Assembly (NCBI RefSeq): GCF_018143015.1
Contig: NC_054746.1
Coordinates: 34,814,830-34,878,829, forward strand
Source of the DNA: Lytechinus variegatus
Taxonomy: Eukaryota; Echinodermata; Echinoidea; Temnopleuroida; Toxopneustidae
Reading direction: 5' to 3'
Length of the DNA stretch: 64,000 nucleotides
Position numbers and translations under genes: made by a program. Positions within the stretch are counted from its first letter, which is position 1; each line of letters begins with the position of its first letter. Under the pieces are notes generated by a model, which saw nothing but the letters and a program-made list of their open reading frames with translations, did not search any database and had not been told where the DNA came from. Below are positions 26,501-37,560 of the stretch, piece after piece.

Positions 26501-29500
26501 TTTTTAATTACAAAAGCCGACCCAGATAGATCCTTTTTGTGAATACTATCAAAGGCAGAATGAATACCTTCATGTTATGATGAAGTGAGCCTCTCTCATT
26601 CAAGATGATATCTTCATGAAATGATGATAGCGATGTGAGAGAGAAAGTCGACATTGCCTTGAAATAGGTTTGGATTTATGTTATAGAATAAAAGTGACCA
26701 AGTTTAGGCAGAAAAAAATTTCTTGGTTGGCATTTGTAAGTTTAGGTGACAGTGTAGTCATAGAGCACTGCAACCAACCATCTTCTATAATAGTATAATA
26801 TTCAAATTGAACCAAAACTTTGAACTATCATCTATAACTGAGTGTTGAAACAATTCAAATATGCATTAAATGATCATTGCAAAAGTATGATTGCTTGGAA
26901 ATGTAATAGCTTTTGTCAGGGGAAAATATGAATAAAGAGTAAAGAATAAAGAGAACATTATTTTTTAATCATTTAAATAATTGAGGAAAAAAGTGACTGT
27001 TAAACCTTTTACTTTTGGAAACAACAATAGAATATTGAATTAAAACAGCAGGAATCTTGAAAGCAGAATAGTTGGTATGAAAAAAAATCAGGAAAATCAA
27101 AGGGTGGGGGGGGGGCAGATTTCTAATTCACCAAAGTCTGTGCTCTATGATCCGCATTGCATTACTGTCATTGTTGTAACTGTTGTATATTTCATACATG
27201 CGCACCAGACTGTTGAATACGGTCTCATATTCAATGACAAATTTTGTGCAGGAGCCTATGGGATATTAGTCAGATTTCTGTCCTTTTTAAGGGATACACT
27301 CTGATACTGCAAGGGCAATTGATGCAGATCAAAATACTCGTTTTTAATGTATCGCTAAAACACTCTATGTAGATGATAATACTCGTTACCTTCTTTTGAG
27401 CCAGTTTTGCCTTCTGTTGTCATGGCAAAGTTAGTAACCTCAAAGTTGGTGAAGATACTGCCTCCAAGCCTCTCAAAGTTCTTGCCATAGTATTGTGCAA
27501 CCTGGCCCCAGTCAACTATCCCAGTGTTTGGAGAATGAATGGCTTTTACACCCTTAATAAAGTAAAAGCAGAAAATTCATATCAGTTTAATAAACACACA
27601 TATAAATAGTTAAATACCCTCCCTTTCATACAGAACATGCAAAAGCACATACAGCACATTTGTACATATAGAGAAATCTTATTCCACATTACCTGTTACC
27701 TGTTGAAAAACAATTTAAAAATTACCCTTCATCAATTCAAACTAACACATTCCTTATCTTTATTCCTCTTAAAAATATACATAATGCCCCTCCCCCATCA
27801 TCCTCTCATCTTAGGCCGGATTCACACCAAATAAAAAGGTGTCCATTTTTTTTTTGTGCTGGCCTCAGTCCTGCATTTTGATAAGAGAGACCTGTTTCAC
27901 ACAGGTTGACATTGGAGTGAGGCTGGCCTCAATCCAATGTCAACAAGTGTGTAACACAGCCCTAAGAATACTTGTACTGCATCACCAACACTATGATAAA
28001 TGATTCTTGTTGAAATGTAAGATTCATAGCATTGTAGAAAATTGTACCTTGCAATATGGTTCCACTTCTCTGATCTCATCTGGATTCATGATCCTTAGTC
28101 CCTTCACACCATTTTTCTGACCTCTTTCATACAGTGCATCTAGTCTTGGAATTTCCTCTGCATTACGTGCCACAATAAGCTGGTCAGGAACAAAGATTTG
28201 AGTAAAATACTTTTATGGAATTGAAATAGCACTATGGAGCTACATGATTCAGTACCTTGTTACAGCTTTTAATCAAAAGCCTCTGGTACAGCCATTTTGA
28301 TCCAATATTCTTTTTTAAAACATGAATTTAAAATGGGTCAGCTTTACAGTATACTTTTTGTAAAAGAATAATAGAATACATTCTCAATCACATGAAGCAA
28401 TAGAGTCTTTCATTTTTGGGGGCAGTTTTATATAATTGGACCATGAAGTTTAATTTACAAATTTATTTTAGCTCAAACAATTAACATCATACCTTTCCAC
28501 ATCTTTTGTAGGGAAGATTATGCTCATCTAGATACTTGTAGGCCAATTCTAAACCTTCTACACAGAGCTTAGCCTTCAGAGATCCAGGGGTGTAGTAAAT
28601 CCCAGCATGGATAACACCACTGTTGTGACCACTCTGATGCAAAGCTGTAAAGTTCAACAAAATTCATAAAAAGAGACATGATTATCATTTTTGTCTCCTC
28701 TCTTAAGAAGTCTAAATATTTCTTGTTTGGCTTTTTAATACTGGAAAAATTCATTCATTTTTACTGGTTTGTGCATAAATTATTTGCTGTCACATTGAGG
28801 TGTCATATCAAGAGAATATTATTATCATATAGTGGTATCTGTGCATTCACAATTTTCTACAATTAAATCGTACTGAGTGAAATATGAATAGAATGTGAAT
28901 GGAATCAAAATAGTGAAGCAAATCTTTACCTAACATTTTTTTGTCTCTAACCCCCAAATTTAAGATACATAGTGTTATTGTACCGTTACTTCATCTAGAA
29001 TGTATATTTTCAAGAGAAGTGTTATGACTATCTTTCTTCAAGAACTCTTCTCTTGGGTACTGGTTTATCAATTTTAGATGAAGTATCAGTACTATATGTT
29101 AGAGCTCTCAACCTTTCAAACTGATAACTAAGGATTATCTATATTCAAAAAATAGACAAAGAAAAAAACAGCATTTCTGATAGGGATTTGCAGTGGGATA
29201 AGCAAGACAATTCAGAGAAACCATATATTGACTGCCAAAACACAGATTCTTTCCTCCAACCTATTCAAAAGTTAATTTAAAAAATATAATTTCAGCTACA
29301 GTTTAGATAGAAGAAAGGCAATGTTTGGTTATGTAAATGGGGGGGGTAGCTGTTTAAGGATTTTTCTTGGGCAAGTTACTTTATAATTTTATTTGTGCTT
29401 TTCTATATGATTCTTTATGTATATGTATTCTGCAATTGTAATGTACAGTACAATTGGGATAACCTCTTTCAAGCTCCTTATAACGTTTTGATTTTTTTTT

Positions 29501-32500
29501 TTGTATAATTTTTATAATTCCACATTCATAAACCTGTTTACTATGTGATTAAATACATTATTAAGTTTTTGTTTATTTGAATGTATTCATTTCGTATTGT
29601 GTATTATCATGAGAAATAAAATCTATCAAATTCAAATCAATCAATCCAATTAAAAATATGGGGAGGTCTGTTGTAGTGTTGTTGAAATTCCTTGGTTGGG
29701 GTTGGTTACTTCATATCTACCTGGAACGGTCTCTCCCTCCCATTTACAACAAGAGTGTCGCTAAGGCGAGCATATAATACGAAAAATTGAGTTATTGGTC
29801 AAGCAAGAAAAGGAGAAGGTGCAACTTTACCTTTGACCTTCTGACCTCAAAATCAATAGAATTGCTGGGATCTATGCTAGTATAATACACACCAAATTAT
29901 ATGAGCCTAGGTTAAGTTCAACTGAAGTGATCGCGATAACAAGGACTTCAGAAGGGTAAGATGAAAACATGTCACTGTAATCTTGACCTTTGACCATTTG
30001 ACCTCAAAATCGATAGGCTTTCTGCGATCCATGCTAGTATCATACACACCTAATTATATGAGCCTAGGTTAAATCAAACTAAAGGTATCACGCGTACAAG
30101 GACTTCAGAAGGGTAAGAGGAAAACCTGTCAGTGTGACCTTGACCTTTGGACCAACAAATAAGTAGTCTTCCTGAAATCCATGCTAGTATCATACATACC
30201 AAATTATATAACCGTAGGTTAAGTCAAACTGAAGTTATCGCGTAAAAACTTACAAGGAAAAGTTAACAGACAGACGGACGGACACCGACATGATACCATG
30301 ATACGTCCCATCCAGGTCAGGTGTATAATAAAAAAGTGATACTTACAAAGTTGAGACTCTTTCTCCACTACGGCAAGTTTAAGATTCGGCTGCCTCCAGA
30401 TCAGCTCCTGAGCAGTTGCCAGACCAACTATCCCACCTCCAACAATACACACATCAAAATCATTACTTCCTTGAGATGTGCCATATGACCTGATAAAAAA
30501 ATCAGACACAATAAAATCAATTAGGGGGAGTGCCTATTGTAAGCACTAATGGAAAAAACAAATACCGGTATGTGGAATATCAATGAATATTTAATCATTG
30601 CAAATATGCAAGCCTTCAATTATAGTATGAATGAAAATATAACGTGAATGGAGATATGATTTGTCAAAATATATTCATTCAGCAGGATGTATGGTTAAAA
30701 AAGATCATTACATTCTCCATAGCAAACATATTTGTCAACACTGGCGGATTGGGGGGCACATGCACCCGTGCACCCCCCCCCCCCTTGAGAGGGAATGATC
30801 AAAATTTGCCATGTAAATTACAAATTAGTATTTTAATTAGTATTATAATAATTATTTATAATCACATATTAAATTTTATGAATTGTTCTTCGAAACGGCA
30901 TTTTGTAACATTGCTAATCGAAGGTACATCATTACGAAGTGGTTCAAGGGTCAGGCCTATTACATTTTCTTTGTTCACAAACGAATCTAGGGATCTACAT
31001 GAGATCGGTCTGGTATAAAGAAACCTCTCAATTTTGTCATTTATAATGAAATAATTTTTATCCCTTTATATGCATTAGGCATAAAAAGGTTCATACATAA
31101 ATAAAATAAAACCATATAAACTGATTTCACCCTGTAAATATGGATTTCCTAGGGAAATCCATCCGGTATGTAGGTGTCGCTAATGGCTGTATGGACAGAG
31201 TTTCAAGGATCCATGATGAAGAAGTATATAAAATATTAACAAATATAATCATGGAGTCCTCAAGCATGTCAAGGCTAAGGCTAACCCAGCCTAGCCTAGG
31301 ACTCCGTGATCATAATTTTTTTAATGATTATATTGTCATTTGATCATGGAGCCTTGAGCCGCCTCCCAAATACATATAAGAGAACCATGTAAACAATTTA
31401 GATTACAAATTAGATTTCCCTAGGAAATCCATCTTTGAAATTACGTAAATTTCTATCATTTCATTTAACCATACACCTTCATACGCGTAATGTGTATGAA
31501 GGTGCCAAAAGTATTTTAATAAAAAGGATACAAATTAGAGGTTTCGTACAAGACCGATCTGGTGTAGATCCCTCGATCCATTCATCATGTTCGTATACCG
31601 CACATACAATAGGCTTGACCCTTAAACTGCTTCGTTATGATGTACATGTATGTAGCACCGATAAGCAATGTTACAAAATGCCGATATGAAGAACAATTTA
31701 TAGATAAAAATTATTATTAACAAATAATAAAATTCAAAACTAAATCATAAATAATCATCATTGTATTACAAATTTGTAATAATAATTATTTATAATATTT
31801 ATAATCAAATTTTAAATCTTATTGTTTGTTAAATAATAATATTTATCTATAAATTGTTCTTCAAAACGGCATTTTGTAACATTGCTTATCTCAGCTACAT
31901 ACATGTACATCATATAAAGCGGTTCAAGCGGACATACATGTATTTGGTTGGTATATGCGAGATCATTTCATGAAGAAAGATTCTTTAACAGTTTATTTCT
32001 CTATTTCTTTTCCGAGTTTCAAGACTATATAGAGTATCCCAAAGGGAGCCCCCCCGTCTACACCGGAGAGACAGGACGATGTCTGGACGTTGTCGTAAGA
32101 AGGGACGGGATCATGCGGTCACTTGTAAGATACAAGTCTTTATTATAATAATAATTAGAAAATAAAAAGAAGGAGAGGAACGATTTCAAAGAACACGTAA
32201 AAGAAAAGAAAGAAAATAATAGTAGGCCTAACGAGTTGGCGGTAATAGTCAAATATGACTGGTCGCCATTAATATCCAACAAACAACAACAACAAGCCTA
32301 TTGTATGTGCGGTGGAAACGAATGGATCAAGGGATCTACACGAGATCAGTCTGGTAAGAAACCTCTAACGTTAATTTTTAACCTTTTTGTTAACATACGT
32401 ATTGCACCTTCATATGCATTAGCGTATGAAGGTGTACGGTATAGTTATGGCAGTGAGTCCAAACTTCGCGGATGGTCATAATCTGAACTAGAACATCAAT

Positions 32501-34970
32501 GATTGGAACTCATCCAGCATCTCGCAACAAAATTTAACACAATTTCAATTTCAGCCCAGTTGACACTGTAGTGAATTATAATGGTGACATAAATTGAGGA
32601 TATAGAATTGAAATTAATGAAGAAATGACATAGAAGCATTTTTGTGATCTTTGAATAAATTTCACATAAATTAAACATAAATAACTTTCTAGTCAAAATT
32701 TCTTAACTCTGTGTAGAACCTTGGTGAACCCCATGTACATGTAGCTCTCAGATGGAACAAAAATAATCAAAATCAATCAACAAATAAATAAGTGATTTTT
32801 GTGAGTTTTAAAAATATATGAATAAATTAGCATATTTAATGAATTTCAATATTCTGTGTTGAAATTTTGTATCACCACCTCGAGCTATCATATGAACCAA
32901 ACAAAAATGAAATTGATCAACAAATAAAGAAGAAAAAACATTTTTTTCTTATTTATGAATGAATTTTGCATAAATTAGCATCAATAATCTTCCAGACAAA
33001 ATTTCAAAATTTTGTGTACGAGTTTGGTGAACCTCATGCAGCTCTACCAGATGGAAGAAAAAAAATCAAAATCTGTCAACAAATAAAGAAGAGGCATTTT
33101 CTGTGTTTTATGAATATATTTTGCATAAATTAGCATAAAAAATTTTCTACTGAAAATTTCGAAATTCTGTGTAAAAGTATGGTGAACCTCATGCAGTTCT
33201 ATCAGATGGAAGAAAAAAAAATCAAAATCGGTAAACAATTAAAGAAGAAAAAGCATTTTATGTGAATATTTACAAATATGAATAAATTAATTTTGCATTT
33301 AGCATAAAAATTGTTCTAGTCAAAATTTCAAAATGCTGTGTAGAAGTTTGGTGAACCTCATGAAGCTCTACCAGATGGATGAAAAAAAAATCAAAATTGG
33401 TCAACAAATAAAGAAGCATTTTATGTGAATTTTTAAAAATGTGCATAAATTAATTTCGTATAAATTAGCATAAAAAATTGTTCTGGTCAAAATTTCAAAA
33501 TTCTGTGTAGAAGTTTGGTGAACCTCATAAAGATCTACCAGATGGAAGCAAAAAATTCAAAATCAGTCAACAAATAAAGAAGCATTTCTTGTGAATTTTG
33601 AAAAATGTGCATAAGTTAGCATATTTAATGAATTTCAAAATTCTGTGTAGAAATTTTGAATCCCCCACCTAGTGCTATCATAAAAAGCAAACAGAATTGA
33701 AATGGCAAAGAAGTAGCATTTTGAAATTGTGGACGGATGACTAGCAGACAGACAACGGACGCCACAGCATAAGCTCATTTTGCACTTCGGGCCGGATGAG
33801 CTAAAAACTAGCCAATATCCTTAAAATCTGACATCATCAACGTGAAAAGTGACCTAAAATTACCCTTTGGTGCAAGTTTCTTCAGGATGAGTGCAGTATT
33901 CATGAAAATATTGACAAAAGATCGGCAAATTTGTCACCGTTAGTGCCCGTTTTGAAGAAATCTGATAATCTCAACAAGCATCACGATATCACCATTTTGC
34001 AAGCAGGAATCATCAAAAATGTGAGTTAAATGTGGTACTAATACCTTGGTCACATTTGCTCTATGGCGGCCGTACGTCGTGTCGAAAACAGCCGCTTTAA
34101 CATTCTTTTTGTCCAACTACATATACGGTAGGTGGTTTGAATTACATTAATAAAACGGCTGTTTTCTACTCGCCGTAGAGCAAATGTGACCAAGGTATAA
34201 CCGTTTCTATAGCATTTTGCTGTCAATCTGATATAAATATTTCACATTTTGGGATTGAGTTTTTGTGCAAATCTCCACAAAAACTTTGGTCCTCGAAGTT
34301 AGGATACACTTTTTTAGAATGGTTTTCCAGCACGGCGCATTCGCTGATCGGAATAGAATTTTGAGATCGCGATACCGGCGTAACCCCTAGACCACTTTAC
34401 AGTTTTATCCATGATTTTATAGTTTACGATCTTGCCGTCAATGTGTAATTACTTTTTAAATTGGTTATGCATAAATTGTGAATATTTTGTGAACAATTTT
34501 AAGCCCGAAGAATATTTTTGAAGAGTCCGCGATCGATGCGAAGTTTGGACACCTCATCATAAGTAAAATGATAGAAATTTACGTGAGGTCTATCTTCAAA
34601 GATGGATTTCCAAGGCTGTTCAAGGCTCAAATGACAATATCATAATCATAAAAAGATATGGTCACGGAGTCGAATCCTCAAGGCTAAACCCAGCCCCAGG
34701 GCATGCAGGGGCAGGGATCTGTCGCCGCCGAAGCCCTGGCCTCTACTCTGGGCCGGGCCCGGCTCGCGATCTGCGACTAGCGACAGCGTTCGTCAAGACA
34801 GTTATTAGTTAATATTGAAAAGGCGCAGCTAAGAACTGAAATACCACCACAAACCTATTTTTAGAAGAATATCGAACAGAACTTAGAGAACCATTTGGTG
34901 AAGCTAACAACGGCAAACATCTATCCCAAGTCTGCTTTCCGAGCAAATGCTTAATATTGAGCCTTCCCAT
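14514..34970 (-). CDS. L2HGDH: L-2-hydroxyglutarate dehydrogenase, mitochondrial (10 exons, complete)
   Basis: FAD-dependent enzyme that oxidises L-2-hydroxyglutarate to 2-oxoglutarate in mitochondria (metabolite repair). Exons in transcript order: 34855-34970, 30347-30489, 28493-28644, 28048-28179, 27390-27552, 23590-23627, 20187-20351, 16518-16675, 15380-15511, 14514-14709. All have GT/AG borders, the phases join without a stop, and the total is 1395 nt = 464 aa; as I recall it, the human protein is 463 aa. Exon 1 gives a basic, Ser-rich presequence with VRYSS near its end, typical of a mitochondrial targeting peptide. Exon 2 has the dinucleotide-binding motif GGGIVG (residues 56-61). Exon 3 has [14 protein letters not shown], exon 7 [12 protein letters not shown] and [11 protein letters not shown], exon 8 [11 protein letters not shown], and the last exon [11 protein letters not shown], all family hallmarks. 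Exon 6 is only 38 nt and uses donor GTAAGT. The start at MGRLN is preferred to an in-frame upstream Met because it begins the presequence. Exon 1 is the least certain part. Confidence 0.95.
14981..15440 (-). repeat. Tandem duplication (about 195 bp period) of the L2HGDH exon 9 end and donor
   Basis: The last part of exon 9 plus its donor (15374-15440) has a clear relative at 14984-15045 and a weaker one at 15174-15230. Each is preceded on the plus strand by ATTCATCCATC/TTTATCCCTTT-rich sequence. The far copy still reads [17 protein letters not shown] against [17 protein letters not shown] in the real exon, but its donor is weaker (GTGATT instead of GTGAGT). It lacks the exon's first half. Confidence 0.65.
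16905..19260 (-). mobile_element. 5'-truncated LINE, L1/Tx1 group, ORF2 reverse-transcriptase part
   Basis: A 731-codon open frame (17038-19233) in intron 7 of L2HGDH, in the same sense as the gene. It shows reverse-transcriptase blocks in order: [36 protein letters not shown] and LADDAVIF (the catalytic ADD, with Leu where Phe or Tyr is commoner). The thumb-like IKYLGIYIS follows, and near the end a CSFC...H...C zinc-knuckle as in Tx1/L1-type ORF2. Homology starts at a sequence like [12 protein letters not shown], which normally follows the WRPI motif, so the endonuclease half and ORF1 are missing. The first ORF codon is TTG, with an in-frame stop just upstream. An A-rich tail on the minus strand near 16905-16920 marks the 3' end. 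The long open frame suggests a fairly recent insertion. Confidence 0.9.
19261..20186. other. Remainder of L2HGDH intron 7
   Basis: No recognisable feature beyond AT-rich intronic sequence and a pyrimidine-rich stretch at 20050-20160 downstream (minus strand) of the exon 7 donor. Confidence 0.4.
20605..21695. mobile_element. 1.1 kb tandem-unit repeat element, copy A
   Basis: Starts ACAAGTGGAATGCCTCTGGC with GTCTCACCTGC and ends GCAGGTGAGACAA, so its outer parts are an 11-bp inverted repeat. The interior is five to six diverged units of about 165 bp, each with AAGTTCATTGACC, TGACCTTTGACCTTG, TCATGTGACCTGAAAC, GGATGTTCAGTGATAC and TATGTCCAAGTTTCATGAAC. A GCCGCCGCC-rich tail precedes the right end. 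Located in L2HGDH intron 6. Confidence 0.8.
21945..22324. repeat. Tandem repeat family with CCATGGAAACACAATTTC units
   Basis: About three diverged units of 125-160 bp, each with ACCAYRRYAACACARTTTC followed by GACACATGTAAAAAATGTGT-like text (near 21975, 22075 and 22225). It abuts copy B of the 1.1 kb family. Confidence 0.6.
22325..23435. mobile_element. 1.1 kb tandem-unit repeat element, copy B
   Basis: Same architecture and orientation as copy A, ending 154 bp before the 38-nt exon 6 of L2HGDH. It shares with copy C head variants such as ATAGCAGCAGTGCTGACT and a longer GCC run, so B and C are the closest pair. Confidence 0.8.
23628..24180. other. Part of L2HGDH intron 5
   Basis: No gene or named repeat recognised. 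An A-rich run just upstream of exon 6 (23640-23668) reads as a T-rich polypyrimidine tract on the minus strand and suits the exon 6 acceptor. Confidence 0.4.
24181..25302. mobile_element. 1.1 kb tandem-unit repeat element, copy C
   Basis: Same family as copies A and B, in L2HGDH intron 5, same orientation. It contains a short local duplication, GAACTAGACCACTTTTTATG, near 24315-24345. Confidence 0.8.
25303..27389. other. Rest of L2HGDH intron 5
   Basis: AT-rich intron; a short G run at 27107-27115. Open frames here show no family features. Confidence 0.4.
27811..27965. mobile_element. Short MITE-like element with GGCCGGATTCACACC ends
   Basis: Left end CTTAGGCCGGATTCACACC; the right end read on the other strand, CTTAGGGCTGTGTTACACAC, pairs with it imperfectly. 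The interior also has nested inverted repeats (GGCCTCAGTCC, TGACATTGGAGTGAGGC). Located in L2HGDH intron 4. Confidence 0.5.
28981..29093. repeat. Imperfect inverted repeat in L2HGDH intron 2
   Basis: GTACCGTTACTTCATCTAGA ... CAAGAGAAG faces CTTCTCTTGGGTACTGG ... TTTAGATGAAGTATCAGTAC. No other function visible. Confidence 0.45.
29330..29645 (+). mobile_element. Possible LINE 3' tail remnant in L2HGDH intron 2
   Basis: An AT-rich stretch ending in an AATAAA signal and a run of AAATC-type short repeats (CAAATCAATCAATCC), as seen at the 3' ends of L2/CR1-like LINEs. No coding remnants were recognised. Confidence 0.3.
29815..30330. repeat. Tandem-unit repeat element with GACAGACGGACGGACAC tail
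   Basis: Three diverged units of about 130-140 bp, each with ACCTTTGACC, TGACCTCAAAATCRATAG, CATGCTAGTATCATACACAC and ATTATATGAGCCTAGGTTAA. They end in GACAGACGGACGGACACCG and TACGTCCCATCC. The plan resembles the pearl/Tsp type of marine invertebrate repeat (tandem core plus fixed ends). In L2HGDH intron 2. Confidence 0.65.
30830..32480. repeat. Large nested fold-back structure in L2HGDH intron 1
   Basis: One unit with AACGGCATTTTGTAACATTG, GCGGTTCAAG, GGATCTACATGAGATCGGTC and AAGAAACCTCT appears forward at 30880-31045, reversed at 31520-31700, and forward again at 31855-32380. Near-palindromes CACCTTCATACGCGTAATG / GTATGAAGGTG lie at 31468-31502 and 32405-32435. Related inverted text (AATGACAATAT ... 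CACGGAGTC) recurs at 34625-34690. No coding content. Confidence 0.6.
32685..33800. repeat. Tandem-unit repeat element with about 157-bp units
   Basis: Seven diverged units, each with CAAAATTTCAAAATTCTGTG, TAGAAGTTTGGTGAACCTC and CTACCAGATGGAAGAAAAA (near 32690, 32845, 32992, 33149, 33317, 33483 and 33633). They end in GACAGACAACGGACGCC and GGGCCGGATGAGCTAA. Same plan as the 29815 element but a different family. Confidence 0.7.
34042..34197. mobile_element. MITE with TACCTTGGTCACATTTGCTC inverted ends
   Basis: A 156-bp element; both ends are about 28 bp of TACCTTGGTCACATTTGCTC plus TAYGGCG, facing each other. The inner GAAAACAGCCG / CGGCTGTTTTC extends the pairing. TA at each edge suggests a TA target. 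Confidence 0.8.
34600..34854. other. GC-rich patch in L2HGDH intron 1 near exon 1
   Basis: 34680-34800 is unusually GC-rich for the window (CCAGCCCCAGGGC, CTGGGCCGGGCCCGGCTCG). It lies just 3' of exon 1 on the minus strand, so it may be part of a promoter-proximal CpG-rich zone. 34625-34690 is an inverted relative of the intron 1 fold-back family. Confidence 0.35.
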
Positions 34971-35306
34971 TTTTGTGAATGTCAAGGATAGAAGTACTAT
35001 ACCGGTACGGTGAATTGGATTATACAAATAAAAAGGGAAATAAATGAAAAACATGAAAGGGGGAGTGGCCCCGGGGAGTGGCAGTGCAACAGTATATCAA
35101 ACCAAATTTGATATTTCCAATTTTTGGGTGCTCCAAAATAACTAGAATTTTTCTCAAATTGAGTAAATCATCTAAGAGTAGCTAGTCTACTGGTGGCCTA
35201 TACTTTAATCTATCTGTTTTGTGTTTAAACCAGCTTACCCACATAGGGCCCGTTTTAAGTAAAGTCTTGTAGGCCCACACAGGGACCTCTGTTCGTAAGG
35301 GAACCA

Positions 35307-35615
35307 TGGGCCGATTGCACGAAATGGTCTTTCCAAGGACTGTCTTTCGTGTCGCCCATCTTTTATGATACGCTATAAGCGAGGTGTTTCTGAAATTTTT
35401 GATAAAGAATAAGATTCGTTAGCTTGCTTTTAAATCAAATTTTATACAATTTCATGATATATCACATCATTTTATAAACAAATATTTTGTTTATTCTAAT
35501 GAACGAATGAAATGTTTGCAGATGATTTATTTAAAATGCGTTTCACATGGCGCATCATAAAAGATGGGCGACACGGAAGACGGTCCTTGCAAAGACCCTT
35601 TCGTGCAATCGGCCC
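35307..35615. mobile_element. Fold-back MITE with GGGCCGATTGCACGAAA ends
   Basis: Arms of about 65 bp: GGGCCGATTGCACGAAATGG ... CGCCCATCTTTTATGATACG on the left; CGCATCATAAAAGATGGGCG ... CTTTCGTGCAATCGGCCCC on the right. A 175-bp non-coding centre. Confidence 0.8.
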
Positions 35616-36175
35616 CAGATATGTATCTCATATGGAGGCATATTTAATGACACATGGGATCTCTCAGGACAAGCTCTTATGGTTCGCAACAGGGATATCC
35701 AATGACAAGAATATATGCCCATGATTTAGATTTTTTTTTTTGGGGGGGGGGGTGTTGGTGCATGCATGAATCTGGAGTGGATTGACCCTTAAGGGTAAAT
35801 CTTGGTCAACCTTATTGGGTACCAGATGACTGGGCATACTCACATGGATATAATATGAAAATGCCCACAAGGGTAACACAGTGAAAACCTGCGTTAAAGA
35901 CTAAACGGAATATATATTTGGGTCAATTATTTGAGTAAGATGGAGGTAGAGTATACCTGGATGGTTAACACAATGGCCAAGGGGATATCAGTTGAAAGTA
36001 ATATATATCTCGACCACATTGGTTCCTGATGGGAGTAATGGACATATCATTATATCATATATCATATATATCAATATTCTCCACATGGATCTGTTACCCG
36101 TTTCCCCAATTGAGCATATATAACACATAGGGAAAATCTTAGAAAACTCTTTAGGGATATAGCCTGGTTTATTTC
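35616..36175. other. Non-coding stretch
   Basis: No gene. T11/G10 run at 35729-35751 and an ATATCAT-rich patch at 36045-36075. Confidence 0.4.
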
Positions 36176-36570
36176 CAGTTCGTCTAATGCAAATTCGTCT
36201 AATTGCCTACTCGTCTACTATCATATATCGGCTCGTCCACTATCCACATGGTCTAATTGCCAATTCGTCCACTCACCATATCGTCCAATAACCAGTTGGT
36301 CCAATAGCCATTTATTCCATATACCATTTCGTCTAATTGGACTAAGTGTTAATTGTGCAAAATGAATGAAAATGAAATGGATATTAGACCAAGTGGTTAT
36401 GAGACGAAATGGTCATAGATTGGTGATTAGACAAAGTGATAATTGGACCAAATGATTATTGGACCAAATGACCATTAGACGAAATGTTGATGGGCAGAAT
36501 TGCATTAGACTAAATGAAGGTAGACCATGTCGTGAGTGCACGAGTTGGCAGTAGACGAATTGGCAATTTA
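36176..36570. repeat. Quasi-palindromic array of about 15-bp units (CGTCTAATNGCCANT)
   Basis: The left half (36176-36345) is a run of about 12 degenerate units such as TTCGTCTAATTGCC, TTCGTCCACTCACCA and TTGGTCCAATAGCCA. The right half (36375-36570) carries the reverse complement type: GATATTAGACCAAG, TGGTTATGAGACGAA, TGATTATTGGACCAA, GGCAGTAGACGAATTGG. The whole can fold back on itself around 36345-36375. Confidence 0.7.
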
Positions 36571-36680
36571 CCGGAACAACTCAAATGGGTATACCAGGTG
36601 GGAATAAGCTTGGAATGCCCATGTGGAATGCATATATGAAAATCCCCATTAACCCAGATTTCCGCCATGAATTTCTTTAC

Positions 36681-36965
36681 TGTGGAGGTGTCTTGGTGTA
36701 GTGGTTTAGTCACTTGACTCTTAAACCAGGGGTTGAGGGTTCGAATCCCACCTGGCGCTAATGTCCTTTGCAAGGATTTTGTCCCTGTTTGTCACTCTCT
36801 ATCCAGGTGTTAAATGGATAGCAGGTAGGATGTGAATGTCCAGTGCACAGATAAACTGTTGCCTGGCAAGGATACTCTCCGGGGAGTGGAGATGGTGCAT
36901 TTTATGTGTGGAACAATGATGGATCCTATGACCGGGGTAATATAATGGTATCATCTTTATCAGCT
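36681..36965 (+). mobile_element. tRNA-derived SINE
   Basis: Begins with a tRNA-like head: A-box-like TGGTGTAGTGG and B-box GGTTCGAATCC, 40 nt apart. The body has GATACTCTCCGGGGAGTGG and a 3' GGGGTAATATAATGG. The head departs from a normal tRNA cloverleaf and leads directly into SINE body sequence, so it is not a functional tRNA gene. Confidence 0.75.
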
Positions 36966-37560
36966 TCATTATTCATCAGCATATTTTTTTCATCAATGTG
37001 ATTAGTATTACTATCATTATTGTTGATATTAATGTTTTATTATCGTTGTTATTATCATTGTTTTATTATTATCATTGTTATCATTATCATGATTGATATC
37101 ATTATTATTGTATAGCACCTTGTTAGGTGCTCCTATATTACCACGGCTAAACTAGTCTACCGATTCCGGTGCTCACTGCTTTTTTAGGAATTACTTTTTG
37201 CCGGTAGCCATTTACCTCACCTGGGTTGAGTGAAGCACAATGAACGTAAATTTCATGCTAAAGGAAAACAAGCCACAGTCATCATCATCATATTTGTCAT
37301 TATCCTCACTATATTCATTATTATTGTCATTATCATGACAATTGTATTATTTAATATACCATTATTATCATCACCACAATCTTCATCAACATCTGCATCG
37401 TCAAATCGCCATTATTATCATCAATATCATCGTCATTATCATCATCATCATCATCATCAACATCATCATCACCATCTCCATCATCATCGCACTTATTGCC
37501 TTAATTACTATTGTAATCATAAGTTACAAAATAAAACAGAGCCCCAAGGCAATATAAATA
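36966..37560. repeat. ATT/ATC microsatellite with SINE-like piece
   Basis: 36990-37110 and 37275-37500 are dominated by ATT and ATC triplets (TCATCATCATCATCAT). Between them, 37110-37260 (AGCACCTTGTTAGGTGCTCC, GATTCCGGTGCTCACTGC) looks like another SINE fragment. Confidence 0.6.

Noticed and set aside
30347-30509. L2HGDH start at [10 protein letters not shown] in exon 2
   Set aside because: The segment before SYGT is a T-rich acceptor (TTTTTTTATCAG). An upstream exon at 34855-34970 joins in phase and supplies a mitochondrial presequence.
36176-36570. CRISPR-like or protein-binding array
   Set aside because: Units of about 15 bp with no separate spacers, and the orientation switches mid-array.
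36681-36765. tRNA gene
   Set aside because: A- and B-box motifs are present, but the head runs straight into SINE body sequence and the cloverleaf is imperfect; called a SINE instead.
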